64,000 bases of DNA from Chromatiales bacterium (GCA_020351875.1 CP070671.1:819325-883324), one strand, 5' to 3'. Shown: positions 47,016 through 56,290, counted from the first letter of the stretch. The notes: a model not told the origin generated them from the letters alone. Numbers and translations: made by a program.

Positions 47016-47570
47016 TCAGGGGTGAGCATCGCGCACCGGCAACATCCGGCGCAGCGTTCCGTCCTTGAGCCAGAACTGGTGGCAAAGGGCTGCCAGCACA
47101 TGAAGCGATACGAGTCCCAGCAGGGCCGTATTCAGGTACAGGTGCGTCATCCGCAACACTTGGCTCAGCGCGGGATCCGGACCCAGCCAGTTCGCTACGG
47201 CAAACAAACCGAAGTAATCGACCTCGATACCCTCCGATCCCGCCTTGACCCAACCCACCAGCGGGATGCTGATCAGCAGCGCATATAGCAGCCAATGGGT
47301 GGCCCGGGCAACAAAGCCTAGGGGTGCGGCGATGGCACTCGGGGCCGGTGGCACGTCATTGATCAACCGCCACGCGAGACGCACCAGGATCAGCCCCAGG
47401 ATCGTTATCCCAGGCGGCCGGTGCAGCGCCAGTAACTCCGACTCCCGGCCCGGATCATCGGCGCCGAATGCGGCGACCGCGAGATAGATTTGCCCGAAGA
47501 CCAGCAGCACGATCAGCCAGTGCAGCCCCTGCGCCACGTAACCATAGCGACGAACCGAATTGCGGAGCAT
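47016..47570 (-). CDS. Cytochrome b561 family protein
   Basis: 184-residue four-helix membrane protein that binds two b-type haems and moves electrons between quinol and a periplasmic partner. Haem-ligand histidines are visible in QGLHWLIVLL, LALHRPPGITIL, RATHWLLYALL and LVSLHVLAAL, one per helix position as expected. It is the last gene after DUF1838 copy 2 and the TonB receptor on the same strand, 63 bases behind the receptor gene. It may link the island oxidoreductase to the respiratory chain (inference). Confidence 0.88.
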   Translation of the reverse strand: MLRNSVRRYGYVAQGLHWLIVLLVFGQIYLAVAAFGADDPGRESELLALHRPPGITILGLILVRLAWRLINDVPPAPSAIAAPLGFVARATHWLLYALLISIPLVGWVKAGSEGIEVDYFGLFAVANWLGPDPALSQVLRMTHLYLNTALLGLVSLHVLAALCHQFWLKDGTLRRMLPVRDAHP

Positions 47571-47633
47571 GGCTTACAGACTCACTGGCAGCGCCGTGCC
47601 CGACGCGCATGGCGTCGGACACCGCCCTCTTGA

Positions 47634-50183
47634 CTATCTCGCACTGCCAAAGCGATATCGCGCCGTCACGCCCCACCTGCGCGGGTTGAGGTTCGTCGCT
47701 GTCGTGACAAAAGTGGACGCGTTCAGGTCCGACGGGAAGGTCTGCGTGGATTCAATCGCATCTTCGTCGGACAGGTTTCGCACCCAGAGCAGGACGTCAA
47801 ACGTGTCATTGACGACGCCGAGCGTCAGATTCGCCACCGTTCGGTTGGGAGAAAACTGCACGTCGACATTTGTCGTGCTGATCCTCGACCGGTAGCCCAC
47901 ATCGAAGCGAAGTAACGCATCGAACTCCGACGTAAGGGGCCGCACGGCTTCAACAAACAAAGACGCCGTTCGTTTGGCCGTGCGGATGGGCCGCTCGCCG
48001 CTGATGTCCGGCGCTTCGTCGTCAAAGGTGCCGTCGCCATCGCTGTCAATCGGTACGCACTTTACCGGCACCAGCGGAAAAGCCGTATCGCCCGCATCCT
48101 TCAGATCGCAAAGCGCCGCATCGCCGTCAGCCACGGTGCCACCGTCATAGTCAGGATCCGCGTAACCAAAATTCGCGCCAACGGTCACCCCTTCGACCGG
48201 CGAAGCGACCAGCTCTGCCTCGAAACCGTAGTTCTTGAGGCCTGTCGCGTTGGTGGTCACTGTCAGGAAGCCGGTGCCGGCTGCCGAGGACGGGATACGC
48301 TGGCGAAACTGGGCGTCGTCCCAGTCGATGTAGAAGCCGGTCAGGTTGAACTGCAAACGATTATCGAACCAGGCGGACTTGAAGCCCAGCTCAGTGGTCC
48401 AGTTGGTCTCTTCGTCGAAGGGCACGGCGTTAGGGTCGGCAATCGCCACGTTTAATCCGCCCGAGCGGCTGCCCTTCGCGACGGAAGTGTAGACCATCAG
48501 GTCATCATTGGCCTGGTAACGCAGGATGAAACGCGGGTCCCAGAAACTCCAGTCCTCGTCATACTTGGTCCTGGGCGTTCCAAAGAAATCATCTTTCTTG
48601 TTGTCGAGCTTACGCTCTTCGTACGTGTAGCGAATTTCCGCCGTGCCGGTCAGCTTGTCCGTGATGTCGTACTCCACGGAGCCGAAGGCCGCGTACTGAT
48701 CGGCTTCGGTGATCGCGAGCACGAGTTCCGTCACCTGGTTCGGATTGTCAAAAAATACCGAGTTGGGCAACACCGGGGTGGGTATCCCAAGGGTCGTGCC
48801 CCCGATGCCATCGCCAGGCGACACCAGCAGGAACTGGATGTCCTCCGGTGGCAGGCCGAGGGCCTGCACGGCCGACGAAGCGTCAATACCGAGGTCGGTC
48901 GTATCACTGTTTTCCTGGTGAAAATAGAACACGCCACCCAGCCAGCGGAAACGACCCTCGGGCTGCGAATTCACTCGGAATTCCTGCGAGTAATATTCCT
49001 GGTTAAGCCCGACGCTGCCGATCAGCGTATTCATGGACGAGAAACCGGAATTGTTGGGGAACTGGTTCTCCAAGGAGAAGATAATAGGTAGGCCCGTCGC
49101 ATCAAACGCCGCTTTGTCCACCCAACCGTAGTAAGGCTCACCGGCCTGCGTCCGATCGAGATCCGGCCGGCCCTGGTTGTTGTTGTCCGTGTAGGACGTA
49201 ATTGAAGTCAAGGTTGCCCAGTCGAAATCGAACTGCGCGTCCAGCACCACGCCCCACGTGCGGCCTTTGGCGGCATACGCGGACGGTGAGGTGCTGAGGG
49301 TGCGGGACTCCGCTGGCGGGACCGTGCCGCAATAGTAGGCTGGCACGCCTAAATCGTAAGATGCCAGGGTGCGCGGAAACTTGTCCGGGTCCAGTTCGCC
49401 GCAGTTATTCGGCGTTTTGCTGAGCGCCCGACTGTCCAGGTCTTCGTTCGAAATCCAGCCGCGGAGATTGAGATCAATGGTGTCTGTCGGCCTGAAGCGC
49501 AGATCGCCGGCGACCGCACGGGTCCGGGACCCCCCGAGACCACGGCCCGATTTCTCGGGCCCGCCATTGCGATACATCCCGTCATCATCGGCGTATTGGA
49601 ACGCAAGGCGGCCGGCAAGGTTCTTGACTATGGGCCCGGTCACGGCGCCCCTGATGTCGTACAGGCCATCTTCCGCGGCGGTCGTCTCGATATTGACCCC
49701 GAACTCGTCTGACGCTCGCTTGGTGACAAAGTTGATGGCACCGGCAAAGGTGTTGCGCCCATACAGGGCCCCCTGTGGACCGCGCACAACCTCAATCCGC
49801 TCCATGTCGAAAATGTCTACATTCTGGGACGCGCGGCCGGACATGAAGACCCCATCCACAAACACGCCAACATTGTTGTCGAAGCCACGGCTGTCGATCA
49901 CGCCAAGCCCCCGAATCACCGGTGTCTGCCGGCGCCCGGTCTCACCGGCTTCGAAGGTCAGGTTCGGCGTCAACCTCGCCAGGTCCGCCACGTTGCGAAG
50001 GCCGGCGGTCTCGATGGTGCGCTCGCCGAAGGCCGTCACGGAGATCGGCGCCTCCTGGAGGGATTCCTCCACTTTTCGCGCTGTCACCACAATGTTGTCC
50101 AGCTGCGCCAGCGCCGGGGCTGCCGGAAATCCCGCCAGCAGACCAACTATCAGCCAGCCCGTGAGGCGACGTCGATTGCGCAT
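47634..50183 (-). CDS. TonB-dependent receptor
   Basis: Outer-membrane active importer of 849 residues. A signal peptide (to AAPALA) precedes a TonB-box-like DNIVVTARK. The plug domain has PISVTAFGERTIE and VRGPQGALYGRNTFAGAINFVTK, and a 22-strand barrel ends with RRWGVTARYRFGSAR. It resembles receptors of hydrophobic-compound or glycan uptake loci of sphingomonad-like clusters rather than siderophore receptors with classical names; the ligand is unknown. ATG 50183 has GGGG upstream; ATG 50219 is the alternative. It lies 45 bases after DUF1838 copy 2. Confidence 0.9.
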   Translation of the reverse strand: MRNRRRLTGWLIVGLLAGFPAAPALAQLDNIVVTARKVEESLQEAPISVTAFGERTIETAGLRNVADLARLTPNLTFEAGETGRRQTPVIRGLGVIDSRGFDNNVGVFVDGVFMSGRASQNVDIFDMERIEVVRGPQGALYGRNTFAGAINFVTKRASDEFGVNIETTAAEDGLYDIRGAVTGPIVKNLAGRLAFQYADDDGMYRNGGPEKSGRGLGGSRTRAVAGDLRFRPTDTIDLNLRGWISNEDLDSRALSKTPNNCGELDPDKFPRTLASYDLGVPAYYCGTVPPAESRTLSTSPSAYAAKGRTWGVVLDAQFDFDWATLTSITSYTDNNNQGRPDLDRTQAGEPYYGWVDKAAFDATGLPIIFSLENQFPNNSGFSSMNTLIGSVGLNQEYYSQEFRVNSQPEGRFRWLGGVFYFHQENSDTTDLGIDASSAVQALGLPPEDIQFLLVSPGDGIGGTTLGIPTPVLPNSVFFDNPNQVTELVLAITEADQYAAFGSVEYDITDKLTGTAEIRYTYEERKLDNKKDDFFGTPRTKYDEDWSFWDPRFILRYQANDDLMVYTSVAKGSRSGGLNVAIADPNAVPFDEETNWTTELGFKSAWFDNRLQFNLTGFYIDWDDAQFRQRIPSSAAGTGFLTVTTNATGLKNYGFEAELVASPVEGVTVGANFGYADPDYDGGTVADGDAALCDLKDAGDTAFPLVPVKCVPIDSDGDGTFDDEAPDISGERPIRTAKRTASLFVEAVRPLTSEFDALLRFDVGYRSRISTTNVDVQFSPNRTVANLTLGVVNDTFDVLLWVRNLSDEDAIESTQTFPSDLNASTFVTTATNLNPRRWGVTARYRFGSAR

Positions 50184-50228
50184 TACCCGTTCCCCTGTTG
50201 TCCTGGTTTTAATCGTCATGAAATTGAA

Positions 50229-51173
50229 TCAGGCCCGCGGCTTATGCTGCCGCGCGTAGCTTTCGAAACTCGATTCGTTTGGCGCGCTCCACTTCTCAGG
50301 AGAATGGTGGAAACGCGGATATTTGGCCACGTAGCTCCGCAGCGGCTCATTGAGGTCGCTAACGTCTGCCAGCTTGGTTTTCTTGCCCCGGTAACGCAGG
50401 TGGCCCGGACGGCCGCCCATGAACATCCACGGCAGCCAGGGCCCCAGGCGTGACCACCCGCCCACGTATGAGATGCTCGACAGCTCCGGATCTTCCAGAT
50501 CGGCAAGGCTGACCGTATACCACTCCGATTCCGTCACCCGCACGTACTCGCCTGTGGACTCCCGCTTCCAGACCTTGGGGTCCAGCACGTTCTTCCATCG
50601 CGTGTTGGTGTCGAAAAAGAAGGTCGCCTGGTCACCCAGGATGGACCAGGGCATCAGGAAAGGTTCCGGCTCCACCTGCCGCTCTTCGGTGCCCGGGTTG
50701 TAGTAACGCGGAAATACCGTCGTCACATGATGATTGACCGGATCGTTGAACAGGTGCACCACCTCGACGGTCTCACCGGTAAACGGATTGAACCACTCAT
50801 CGAGAATCTCGCCGGTTTCGAGATCTTTGTAGACGAAGATCTCGCGCTGCAGGATATGGTAGGCGTCATCGGGCAGCCGGATGGAACGCCGCACCTTGTA
50901 GCCTTCCATGTCGAACAGCGGCTGCACGATTTCATCGTCGCCGATGACCGAAAATACCCGCGCCTGGTTGTGCATCAGCACCTCTTCGTCGGGATCGGCG
51001 CTGCCCGTGATGCGGATAAAGGCGTCAAGGTTCTGCTGCGGGTCGTCGGCGTCGAAGGGCACGCGTTGCTGGCGGGCCTCGGCGCGCGCAGGCGGCAAGG
51101 CGGCCGCAACGGCAGCCGCTGCGAGCAGCGTAACCTGCCGCCGGCTAAAACTGGCTTGTCCTGAATCCCCCAA
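50229..51173 (-). CDS. DUF1838 family protein, exported (copy 2)
   Basis: 314-residue DUF1838 protein with a Tat-type signal (FSRRQVTLLAAAAVAAALPPA). The domain follows with EVLMHNQARVFSVI, TGEILDEWFNPFTGETVEVV and ISYVGGWSRLGPWLPWMFMGG. The frame has an earlier ATG at 51272, but the best promoter, overlapping operator B, lies downstream of it. So I chose the TTG at 51173, which has AGGGGG six bases before it. It heads the unit DUF1838-TonB receptor-cytochrome b561. Function unknown. Confidence 0.82.
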   Translation of the reverse strand: MGDSGQASFSRRQVTLLAAAAVAAALPPARAEARQQRVPFDADDPQQNLDAFIRITGSADPDEEVLMHNQARVFSVIGDDEIVQPLFDMEGYKVRRSIRLPDDAYHILQREIFVYKDLETGEILDEWFNPFTGETVEVVHLFNDPVNHHVTTVFPRYYNPGTEERQVEPEPFLMPWSILGDQATFFFDTNTRWKNVLDPKVWKRESTGEYVRVTESEWYTVSLADLEDPELSSISYVGGWSRLGPWLPWMFMGGRPGHLRYRGKKTKLADVSDLNEPLRSYVAKYPRFHHSPEKWSAPNESSFESYARQHKPRA

Positions 51174-51213
51174 TTCAACCCCCTGTCCAGGAACCGACGT
51201 CCTGACGGCCGCA

Positions 51214-51242
51214 GTATTCCACAAGGTTGCACACGAGTGCAA
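51214..51242 (-). promoter_or_regulatory. Island operator B with promoter for DUF1838-TonB unit
   Basis: TTGCACACGAGTGCAA (51227-51242) is a perfect copy of the island palindrome. On the reverse strand its half TTGCAC is the -35 and GAATAC (51214-51219) the -10, with 17 bases between. The operator ends 54 bases before the chosen start at 51173. Confidence 0.72.
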
Positions 51243-51389
51243 ACTGGCGACCGCGCCCTGCCCGGCGTCCATGGACGGTGGCCTAATTCGCTGAATTAAC
51301 TATGACTTCAGGGGCTTGCAGCCAACGCCAGAGCGGTGCGCCCTACCGGACTCCGTGCCGGCGATCCCAACGGCCGCCGGGCCCGACCC

Positions 51390-51737
51390 TCAGGACATGG
51401 GCGCGCTGGTCGGCCCCGCTTTGTCACCGCCATAGGTGGAATACAGCCGCCCGTAGACCTGCTGGATCATGGCCAGGCGTTCCGCCTTCAGCTTGGCCTG
51501 CAACTCGTCCGACGGCGTGCCGTGTTCGAGGTCTTCCAGGGACACGACACCCTTGGCGGCCAGCTGCTCTTCCAGGAAGGCTTGCCGGTCGCGCAGCACC
51601 CAGAACTGGGCGCCGAGTTCGAGCACGATACCCAGCAGGTGATCGATGACCTCATTCTCGAAGTAACTGGGATTGCCCCTTTCCGCACCCGGCAAGTCGT
51701 TGGTGTAGGCCAGGTCTGCTTCTTTCAGTTTTGCCAT
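51390..51737 (-). CDS. Short helical protein of unknown function, paired with methyltransferase (copy A)
   Basis: 115-residue soluble protein, mostly helical. It contains GNPSYFENEVIDHLLGIV and WVLRDRQAFLEEQL. The same features (PSFFEQ, then CVLRDRLDTYERL) occur in the short protein at 59199-59561, and both lie directly beside a methyltransferase gene, so they are paralogues in a duplicated module. No known family was recognised. It starts 14 bases after the methyltransferase stop on the same strand and is the last gene of that unit. Confidence 0.72.
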   Translation of the reverse strand: MAKLKEADLAYTNDLPGAERGNPSYFENEVIDHLLGIVLELGAQFWVLRDRQAFLEEQLAAKGVVSLEDLEHGTPSDELQAKLKAERLAMIQQVYGRLYSTYGGDKAGPTSAPMS

Positions 51738-51750
51738 TTGCTCAGGTTCC

Positions 51751-52848
51751 TCAGGCAGCGGGCTTGACCACGACGCGCCCGCGAGTCAGGGCCGCCTTGG
51801 GATCGTAATGCTCCAGCTCGAAGCCCGCTTCCACCAGCAGGTCTTCCACGTTTGACCGAACATAGTCCGGCAGGTACGGCTCGCCGTTGTCAGCTGCGTC
51901 CATCTCGGCGAAGAACATGCTGTACACGCCGCGGGAACGCACGCTCGGAAAATCCAGCACGGTGAACTTGCCACCGGGCCGCAGCACCCGGAAAACTTCG
52001 GCAATCGCTTCCTTCGCGACGGGTACGGGCAGTTCGTGGAACAGCAACATGGCCAGCACCGCATCAAAATGGTTATCCGGGAAATCCAGCTCTTCGGCCG
52101 CCATCTGCCGCAGGTGGATCTCCGCGCCCGCTTCCATCGCGCGCACATGGGCATAGCGCACCATCGGCGCGCTGATATCGATGCCCCACACTTCCGCGTC
52201 GGGATACTTCTCTTTCAAGGCGATCGTGGTCGCACCTGCGCTAACGCCCAGGTCCAGAATGCGCGACACCTGGCCGTCATCCGGCACCGCCGTTGCCATG
52301 GAGACGCCTTTCGCGAGCCGGTCGTGGTCTGCAGCACCACCCAGGAAAACTTTCAGGCCGTAGTCATAGAAGGGCCCCGCCAACTCGTCTTTCACATAGC
52401 CGCCGGGCTGAATGTGAATTTCCCGGCTGGCGTACTCCGGTGCGTTCTCCCGCCAGTTATCGTCGTATTCGACAGTGCCGGGCCCGGCAGCTTCGGCCGC
52501 GTCAAAGGCTGCCACAATCTCGTCGCGACGTTGATTGAGTGATTTGGACAGGCCCGACCAGAAGGCTTCCTGCAGGCTCCGCTTCACCCGGTAGTAGGTT
52601 TTCAATGTCGGATCCTGCATCAGCAGGTCGATGGCCGCCTGCGTCGTTTCAGGATCCGGGGAATCTGCGATACCCGCATCTGTCATCAATTGCTGGCTGT
52701 ATTCGCCAATGGGCCGCTGCTGCGCGTGCATCAGGACATTGCGGGCATCCTCGATGAACTCCACATAGGCCTCGTCACCCCGGGTGGTCAGCGTGGGATA
52801 CACACCGGCAATCTTGCCGCGCGGAAAAAGGGCATCCTGAATACTCAT
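51751..52848 (-). CDS. Class I SAM-dependent methyltransferase (copy A)
   Basis: 365-residue protein. The first 180 residues are a helical domain ending near GPFYDYGLKVFLGG. A Rossmann methyltransferase follows with motif I ILDLGVSAGATTIAL, the acidic ribose-binding strand EVWGIDISAP, VLAMLLFHELP and RVLRPGGKFTVLDF. The second copy at 59597 shares this layout, including PDAEV(W/Y)GIDI. Substrate unknown; its unit contains only the short helical protein. ATG 52848 is the start and the promoter with operator C lies upstream. Confidence 0.85.
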   Translation of the reverse strand: MSIQDALFPRGKIAGVYPTLTTRGDEAYVEFIEDARNVLMHAQQRPIGEYSQQLMTDAGIADSPDPETTQAAIDLLMQDPTLKTYYRVKRSLQEAFWSGLSKSLNQRRDEIVAAFDAAEAAGPGTVEYDDNWRENAPEYASREIHIQPGGYVKDELAGPFYDYGLKVFLGGAADHDRLAKGVSMATAVPDDGQVSRILDLGVSAGATTIALKEKYPDAEVWGIDISAPMVRYAHVRAMEAGAEIHLRQMAAEELDFPDNHFDAVLAMLLFHELPVPVAKEAIAEVFRVLRPGGKFTVLDFPSVRSRGVYSMFFAEMDAADNGEPYLPDYVRSNVEDLLVEAGFELEHYDPKAALTRGRVVVKPAA

Positions 52849-52943
52849 CGCACAAGCACCTTGACGTCGGTTAGCGGTCAGACCAAAAGATTCGCCGGCG
52901 CACGTGGTGCCGATGAATATTGACGGTCTTCGTGGTACTTGGC

Positions 52944-52973
52944 AGTATGCACTCGTGTGCAAAGTGCTGTCAA
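52944..52973 (-). promoter_or_regulatory. Island operator C with promoter for methyltransferase A, divergent to SDR
   Basis: ATGCACTCGTGTGCAA (52947-52962) is the island palindrome in reverse with one end changed. On the reverse strand a consensus TTGACA (52968-52973) and CATACT (52944-52949) are 18 bases apart and the operator covers the spacer and part of the -10. A weaker promoter towards the SDR gene may use CTGTCA and CAATAT (52989-52994). Confidence 0.7.
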
Positions 52974-53010
52974 AACCCCACGCCTCCTCAATATCAAGGG
53001 TTAAAGCCGG

Positions 53011-53808
53011 GTGAATATCGTGATCACCGGTGGGACTCGCGGCATTGGCCGCGGCCTCGCCGAAGAATTCGTCAGGCGCGGCCATAACGTGGTGATCTCC
53101 GGCCGGCAGCCCGCCGCCGTCGCGAGCGCTGTCGGGGCCATTGATCGCGCCGGACCGGGTCACGCTGCGGGCACCGCGGGCGAAGCCGACGACCCGGCGT
53201 CCCACGAGGCGCTTTGGGAACTCGCGAGTCAGACTTTCGGCGCAGTGGACATCTGGGTCAACAACGCCGGGATGACCAACCGCAAAGTCAAACTGGCCGA
53301 ATTGCCGCCGGAAGAAATCGGCGCGGTCGTGAGCACCAATGTGACCGGCGTGGCCCACGGCTGCAAAGTGGCCATCGGCGGGATGCTGAGCCAGGGGCAC
53401 GGCAAGGTTTTCAACATGGAGGGCTTCGGCAGCGACGGCATGACCCAAGCAGGCATGACTGTCTATGGCGCAAGCAAACGCGCCGTGCGCTATCTCACGA
53501 AGTCCCTGGCCAAAGAATACGCCGACAGCCCGCTGATCATCGCCAATCTCAGCCCGGGCATCGTCGTGACCGAATTCCTGACCCGCGATCTGTATGCCCA
53601 CAATCCAGATGAGCTGAACAAGCGCAAGAAACTCCTGAGCCTCCTCGCCGACCGGGTTGAAACCGTGGCACCGGCCCTGGTGGACGGCATGCTCAAGCTC
53701 GACAAGACCGGGGGGGCCGTGCGCTGGATGACTCCGATGCAGGCACTCGGCCGACTGGTGACCAGCGTGTTTCGCAAGCGGGATCCGTTTGCCAGTTCAA
53801 CGCCCTGA
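53011..53808 (+). CDS. Short-chain dehydrogenase/reductase, chlorophyll b reductase-like motifs
   Basis: 265-residue NAD(P)-dependent oxidoreductase. The Rossmann motif is VITGGTRGIGRGLAEEF, with NNAG at WVNNAGMTN and the YGASK catalytic pair. Instead of the usual catalytic serine strand it has FNMEGFGSDGMTQAGMTVYGASK, a form seen in the NYC1/NOL chlorophyll(ide) b reductase group. Start is GTG. It is the first gene of a unit with a Rossmann protein and an exported SUMF1-like protein; its TGA overlaps the next ATG. Confidence 0.85.
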   Translation: MNIVITGGTRGIGRGLAEEFVRRGHNVVISGRQPAAVASAVGAIDRAGPGHAAGTAGEADDPASHEALWELASQTFGAVDIWVNNAGMTNRKVKLAELPPEEIGAVVSTNVTGVAHGCKVAIGGMLSQGHGKVFNMEGFGSDGMTQAGMTVYGASKRAVRYLTKSLAKEYADSPLIIANLSPGIVVTEFLTRDLYAHNPDELNKRKKLLSLLADRVETVAPALVDGMLKLDKTGGAVRWMTPMQALGRLVTSVFRKRDPFASSTP

Positions 53809-54464
53809 TGAGCGGCGCGATTGAACGCGTGCTGGTGTTTGGCGCCACCGGCCCGACGGGCCTGCAGGTCGTCGAACAGGCGCTGCAGCGCGGCCTTGAG
53901 GTCACCGCCTTTGTTCGTGACCCGGCGAAGCTCACCATCGACCATCCGCGCTTGCGCCAAGTGACGGGCGATATCCTGCAGCCGGACAGCATCGATGCGG
54001 CCTTTGCCGAGCCTCCCGACGCGGTGGTGCTGGCGCTGGGCATCTTCCACAAGCAACCCGAGACCCGGCTGTCGACGGGCACGGCGCACATCGTTGCGGC
54101 CATGCAGAAGCACGGGGTGTCGCGCATCGTGGCCGTGTCCTCTCTCGGCGCCGGCGACAGCCGTTATCAGGGCAGCCTGCTGGCCAAGGCATTGCAGAAG
54201 TTTTTGCTGCGGCACGTGCTGGATGACAAAACCCGCCAGGAACAGATCCTGCGCGACAGCGGGCTGAACTGGACTGCCCTGCGCCCGCCCCAGCTGACGC
54301 TCGATGCCAGCATCCGCGATGACATCGTGTTGTGGACGGGCCGCCCGCCGCGACGAAAAATGACCTGGAAAGTATCGCGCGCAACCGTCGCGAAATACGC
54401 GCTGGATGCGGCGATCACCGGCGCGCACGGCAACAGCGCCGTCAATATGTCTGAACCGGTTTGA
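53808..54464 (+). CDS. NAD(P)H-binding Rossmann protein (atypical SDR)
   Basis: 218-residue cytoplasmic protein of the NAD(P)H-binding (SDR-a5/NmrA-like) group. The dinucleotide motif VLVFGATGPTGLQVVEQAL is at the N-terminus, followed by FVRDPAKL, VTGDILQPDS and VSSLGAGDSRYQG. The catalytic tyrosine motif of classical SDRs is not seen. It starts in a TGATG overlap with the SDR gene. Similar proteins reduce flavins or act as redox sensors; this one is not assigned. Confidence 0.83.
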   Translation: MSGAIERVLVFGATGPTGLQVVEQALQRGLEVTAFVRDPAKLTIDHPRLRQVTGDILQPDSIDAAFAEPPDAVVLALGIFHKQPETRLSTGTAHIVAAMQKHGVSRIVAVSSLGAGDSRYQGSLLAKALQKFLLRHVLDDKTRQEQILRDSGLNWTALRPPQLTLDASIRDDIVLWTGRPPRRKMTWKVSRATVAKYALDAAITGAHGNSAVNMSEPV

Positions 54465-54477
54465 GGGAAGGCGTTAC

Positions 54478-55410
54478 ATGAAGATTCAACCGAACACAAT
54501 TGCACGTTGCGCAGCATCCCTGGTCTGCGCAGCGTTGTTATCGGCCTGCGCCGCTGCGCCCGAGCGGACTCCCGGTGAACGTTTCAGCGACTGTGCCGGC
54601 TGTCCGGAAATGGTCGTGATCCCCACGGGCAGTTTCGCCATGGGTTTCGACGGCGGCGAACCGGAACGCTACAAGGGCCCGGTACGCCAGATCACGATTG
54701 CGCGGGCGTTTGCCGCCGGGCGCACGGAAGTCACGGTGGCCCAGTACCGGGACTTTGTAAATGCCACCGGATACGCCGCTGCCGTTGGCTGTTACGCCTG
54801 GGATGGCAAAGTCGCGCGCATGAATGACGCGGCCAGCTGGCAGGACCCCGGCTACGGCCGCGAACTCACGCCGGAAGAACCGGCCGTTTGCCTGGACTGG
54901 ACCGACGTCAAGGCATACGTCGACTGGCTGGCAGCCAGGACCGGGCAGCCCTATCGACTGCTGAGCGAGGCAGAATGGGAATATGCGGCCGATGCCGGCA
55001 GTACCGCGGTGTTTCCGTGGGGCGATGATCCGGACGCGGCCTGCGCCTATGCCAATGTCTACGACCTGGATGCGGCCGACGCCATCGATGACTCACCGCT
55101 GACGCCGGTGAACTGCCGGGACGGCCATGCGGGAATCGCACCCGTGGGCAGTTACCCGCCCAACAAACTGGGGCTGCAGGACATGGTCGGCAATGTCTGG
55201 GAATGGACCCAGGACTGCTACGTCATGCCTGCCCCGGCGGCGCCACTGGATGGCAGCCCGGTTATCACCGAGAACTGCGATCGTCGGTCCGTCAAGGGTG
55301 GCAGCTGGATCACCGGGATACAGCGTCAACGGCCCACCTTCCGTGGCCGGGATCCGGAAGACCGCGTGAGCCTGGTGTTCGGATTCCGGGTCGCACGCGA
55401 CCTGGACTGA
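54478..55410 (+). CDS. Exported SUMF1/FGE-like domain lipoprotein (copy 1)
   Basis: 310-residue predicted lipoprotein with lipobox LLSAC and a formylglycine-generating-enzyme (SUMF1) fold: VVIPTGSFAMG, EVTVAQYRDFV, YRLLSEAEWEYAAD, GLQDMVGNVWEWTQD and KGGSWITGIQ...FGFRVARD. The two active-site cysteines of true FGE, expected near the KGGSW block, are absent, and no sulfatase gene is in the window. So it is probably not a formylglycine generator; the fold is also used for binding and for C-S bond chemistry. A paralogue is at 62199. GGAAGG precedes the ATG. Confidence 0.85.
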   Translation: MKIQPNTIARCAASLVCAALLSACAAAPERTPGERFSDCAGCPEMVVIPTGSFAMGFDGGEPERYKGPVRQITIARAFAAGRTEVTVAQYRDFVNATGYAAAVGCYAWDGKVARMNDAASWQDPGYGRELTPEEPAVCLDWTDVKAYVDWLAARTGQPYRLLSEAEWEYAADAGSTAVFPWGDDPDAACAYANVYDLDAADAIDDSPLTPVNCRDGHAGIAPVGSYPPNKLGLQDMVGNVWEWTQDCYVMPAPAAPLDGSPVITENCDRRSVKGGSWITGIQRQRPTFRGRDPEDRVSLVFGFRVARDLD

Positions 55411-55483
55411 AAATCCGCGTGTCGGCAGTTCGGCCCGATCGTATGTTTCACCTGTCCTGAAACGCAGGTTAAGGAGAAGAGAC

Positions 55484-56290
55484 GTGAGAATCCAAACCCA
55501 AACGGCCGCAGCACTGGCTGCGCTGGTGACGCTCCCCTGGTTCCTGATGGGCTGCGCCCAAACGACCACCGCCGGGGATTCGAGTGCTTCCGAACTGCCC
55601 GTGGTACTGGTGATCGGCGCAACGGGGCGCACCGGGGGTCCGATACTGGCGGCACTGGGTGACGACTATCGGATACGGGCTCTGGTACGAGACCTGGATC
55701 GCGCCCGGGCGCAATTACCGGCTACCGTAACTTTGTTCCGCGGTGATGTCCGCCAGCCGGAGACGCTAGCGTCGGCTTTTGAGGGTACCCAGTTCGTCGT
55801 CTCAGCCGTCGGTGCCAGATTTGTGGGCCAAGGTGAACTCGACGATCCGATGAATACCCCGGAGTTAGTGGACTATGAGGGCGTGAAGCACCTGGCCGGG
55901 GCGGCGCGCACCGCTGGGGTCAAGCACTTCGTACTGGTTTCGGCGATGGGCGTTACCCGTTCGGGAGGCTCGCATGATCGGATGGCCAATATCATGCACT
56001 GGAAACTCAAGGGTGAGAACGCGCTGCGGACCAGCGGGGTGCCCTACACGATTGTAAGGCCGGGAGGATTAACTGACGAAGCCGGCGGCACTTTCGGCAC
56101 CCTGGTGGCCCAGGGCGACAACCAGGGTCCCGGTCAGACCAACCGCATTGATGTGGCCAGGATCTGCGTACGCGCCTTAACTGATCCGGCGGCGCGCAAT
56201 GTGACCCTCGAGGTCGTGAAGGACGCGTCGCAACCCGTTGTCCCATCGGACGGCGACGTCTTCTCTGGCCTGAAAGCCGATGTGCCGTAA
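55484..56290 (+). CDS. NAD(P)-binding Rossmann protein with lipoprotein signal
   Basis: 268-residue protein that looks like an atypical SDR (VVLVIGATGRTGGPILAALG, ALVRDLDRARAQL, FVVSAVGARFVG, FVLVSAMGVTRSGG). It carries an N-terminal hydrophobic stretch with lipobox LMGC at about residue 23. A dinucleotide-binding domain exported to the periplasm would be unusual, because NADPH is not known to be kept there. The start GTG 55484 has AAGGAGAAG before it, so the leader is probably real. It is the last gene after the SUMF1-like gene, 73 bases behind. Confidence 0.78.
   Translation: MRIQTQTAAALAALVTLPWFLMGCAQTTTAGDSSASELPVVLVIGATGRTGGPILAALGDDYRIRALVRDLDRARAQLPATVTLFRGDVRQPETLASAFEGTQFVVSAVGARFVGQGELDDPMNTPELVDYEGVKHLAGAARTAGVKHFVLVSAMGVTRSGGSHDRMANIMHWKLKGENALRTSGVPYTIVRPGGLTDEAGGTFGTLVAQGDNQGPGQTNRIDVARICVRALTDPAARNVTLEVVKDASQPVVPSDGDVFSGLKADVP

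Noticed and set aside
54478-55410. Calling the SUMF1-like proteins formylglycine-generating enzymes
   Set aside because: The C-terminal cysteine pair is missing in both copies and no sulfatase is present.
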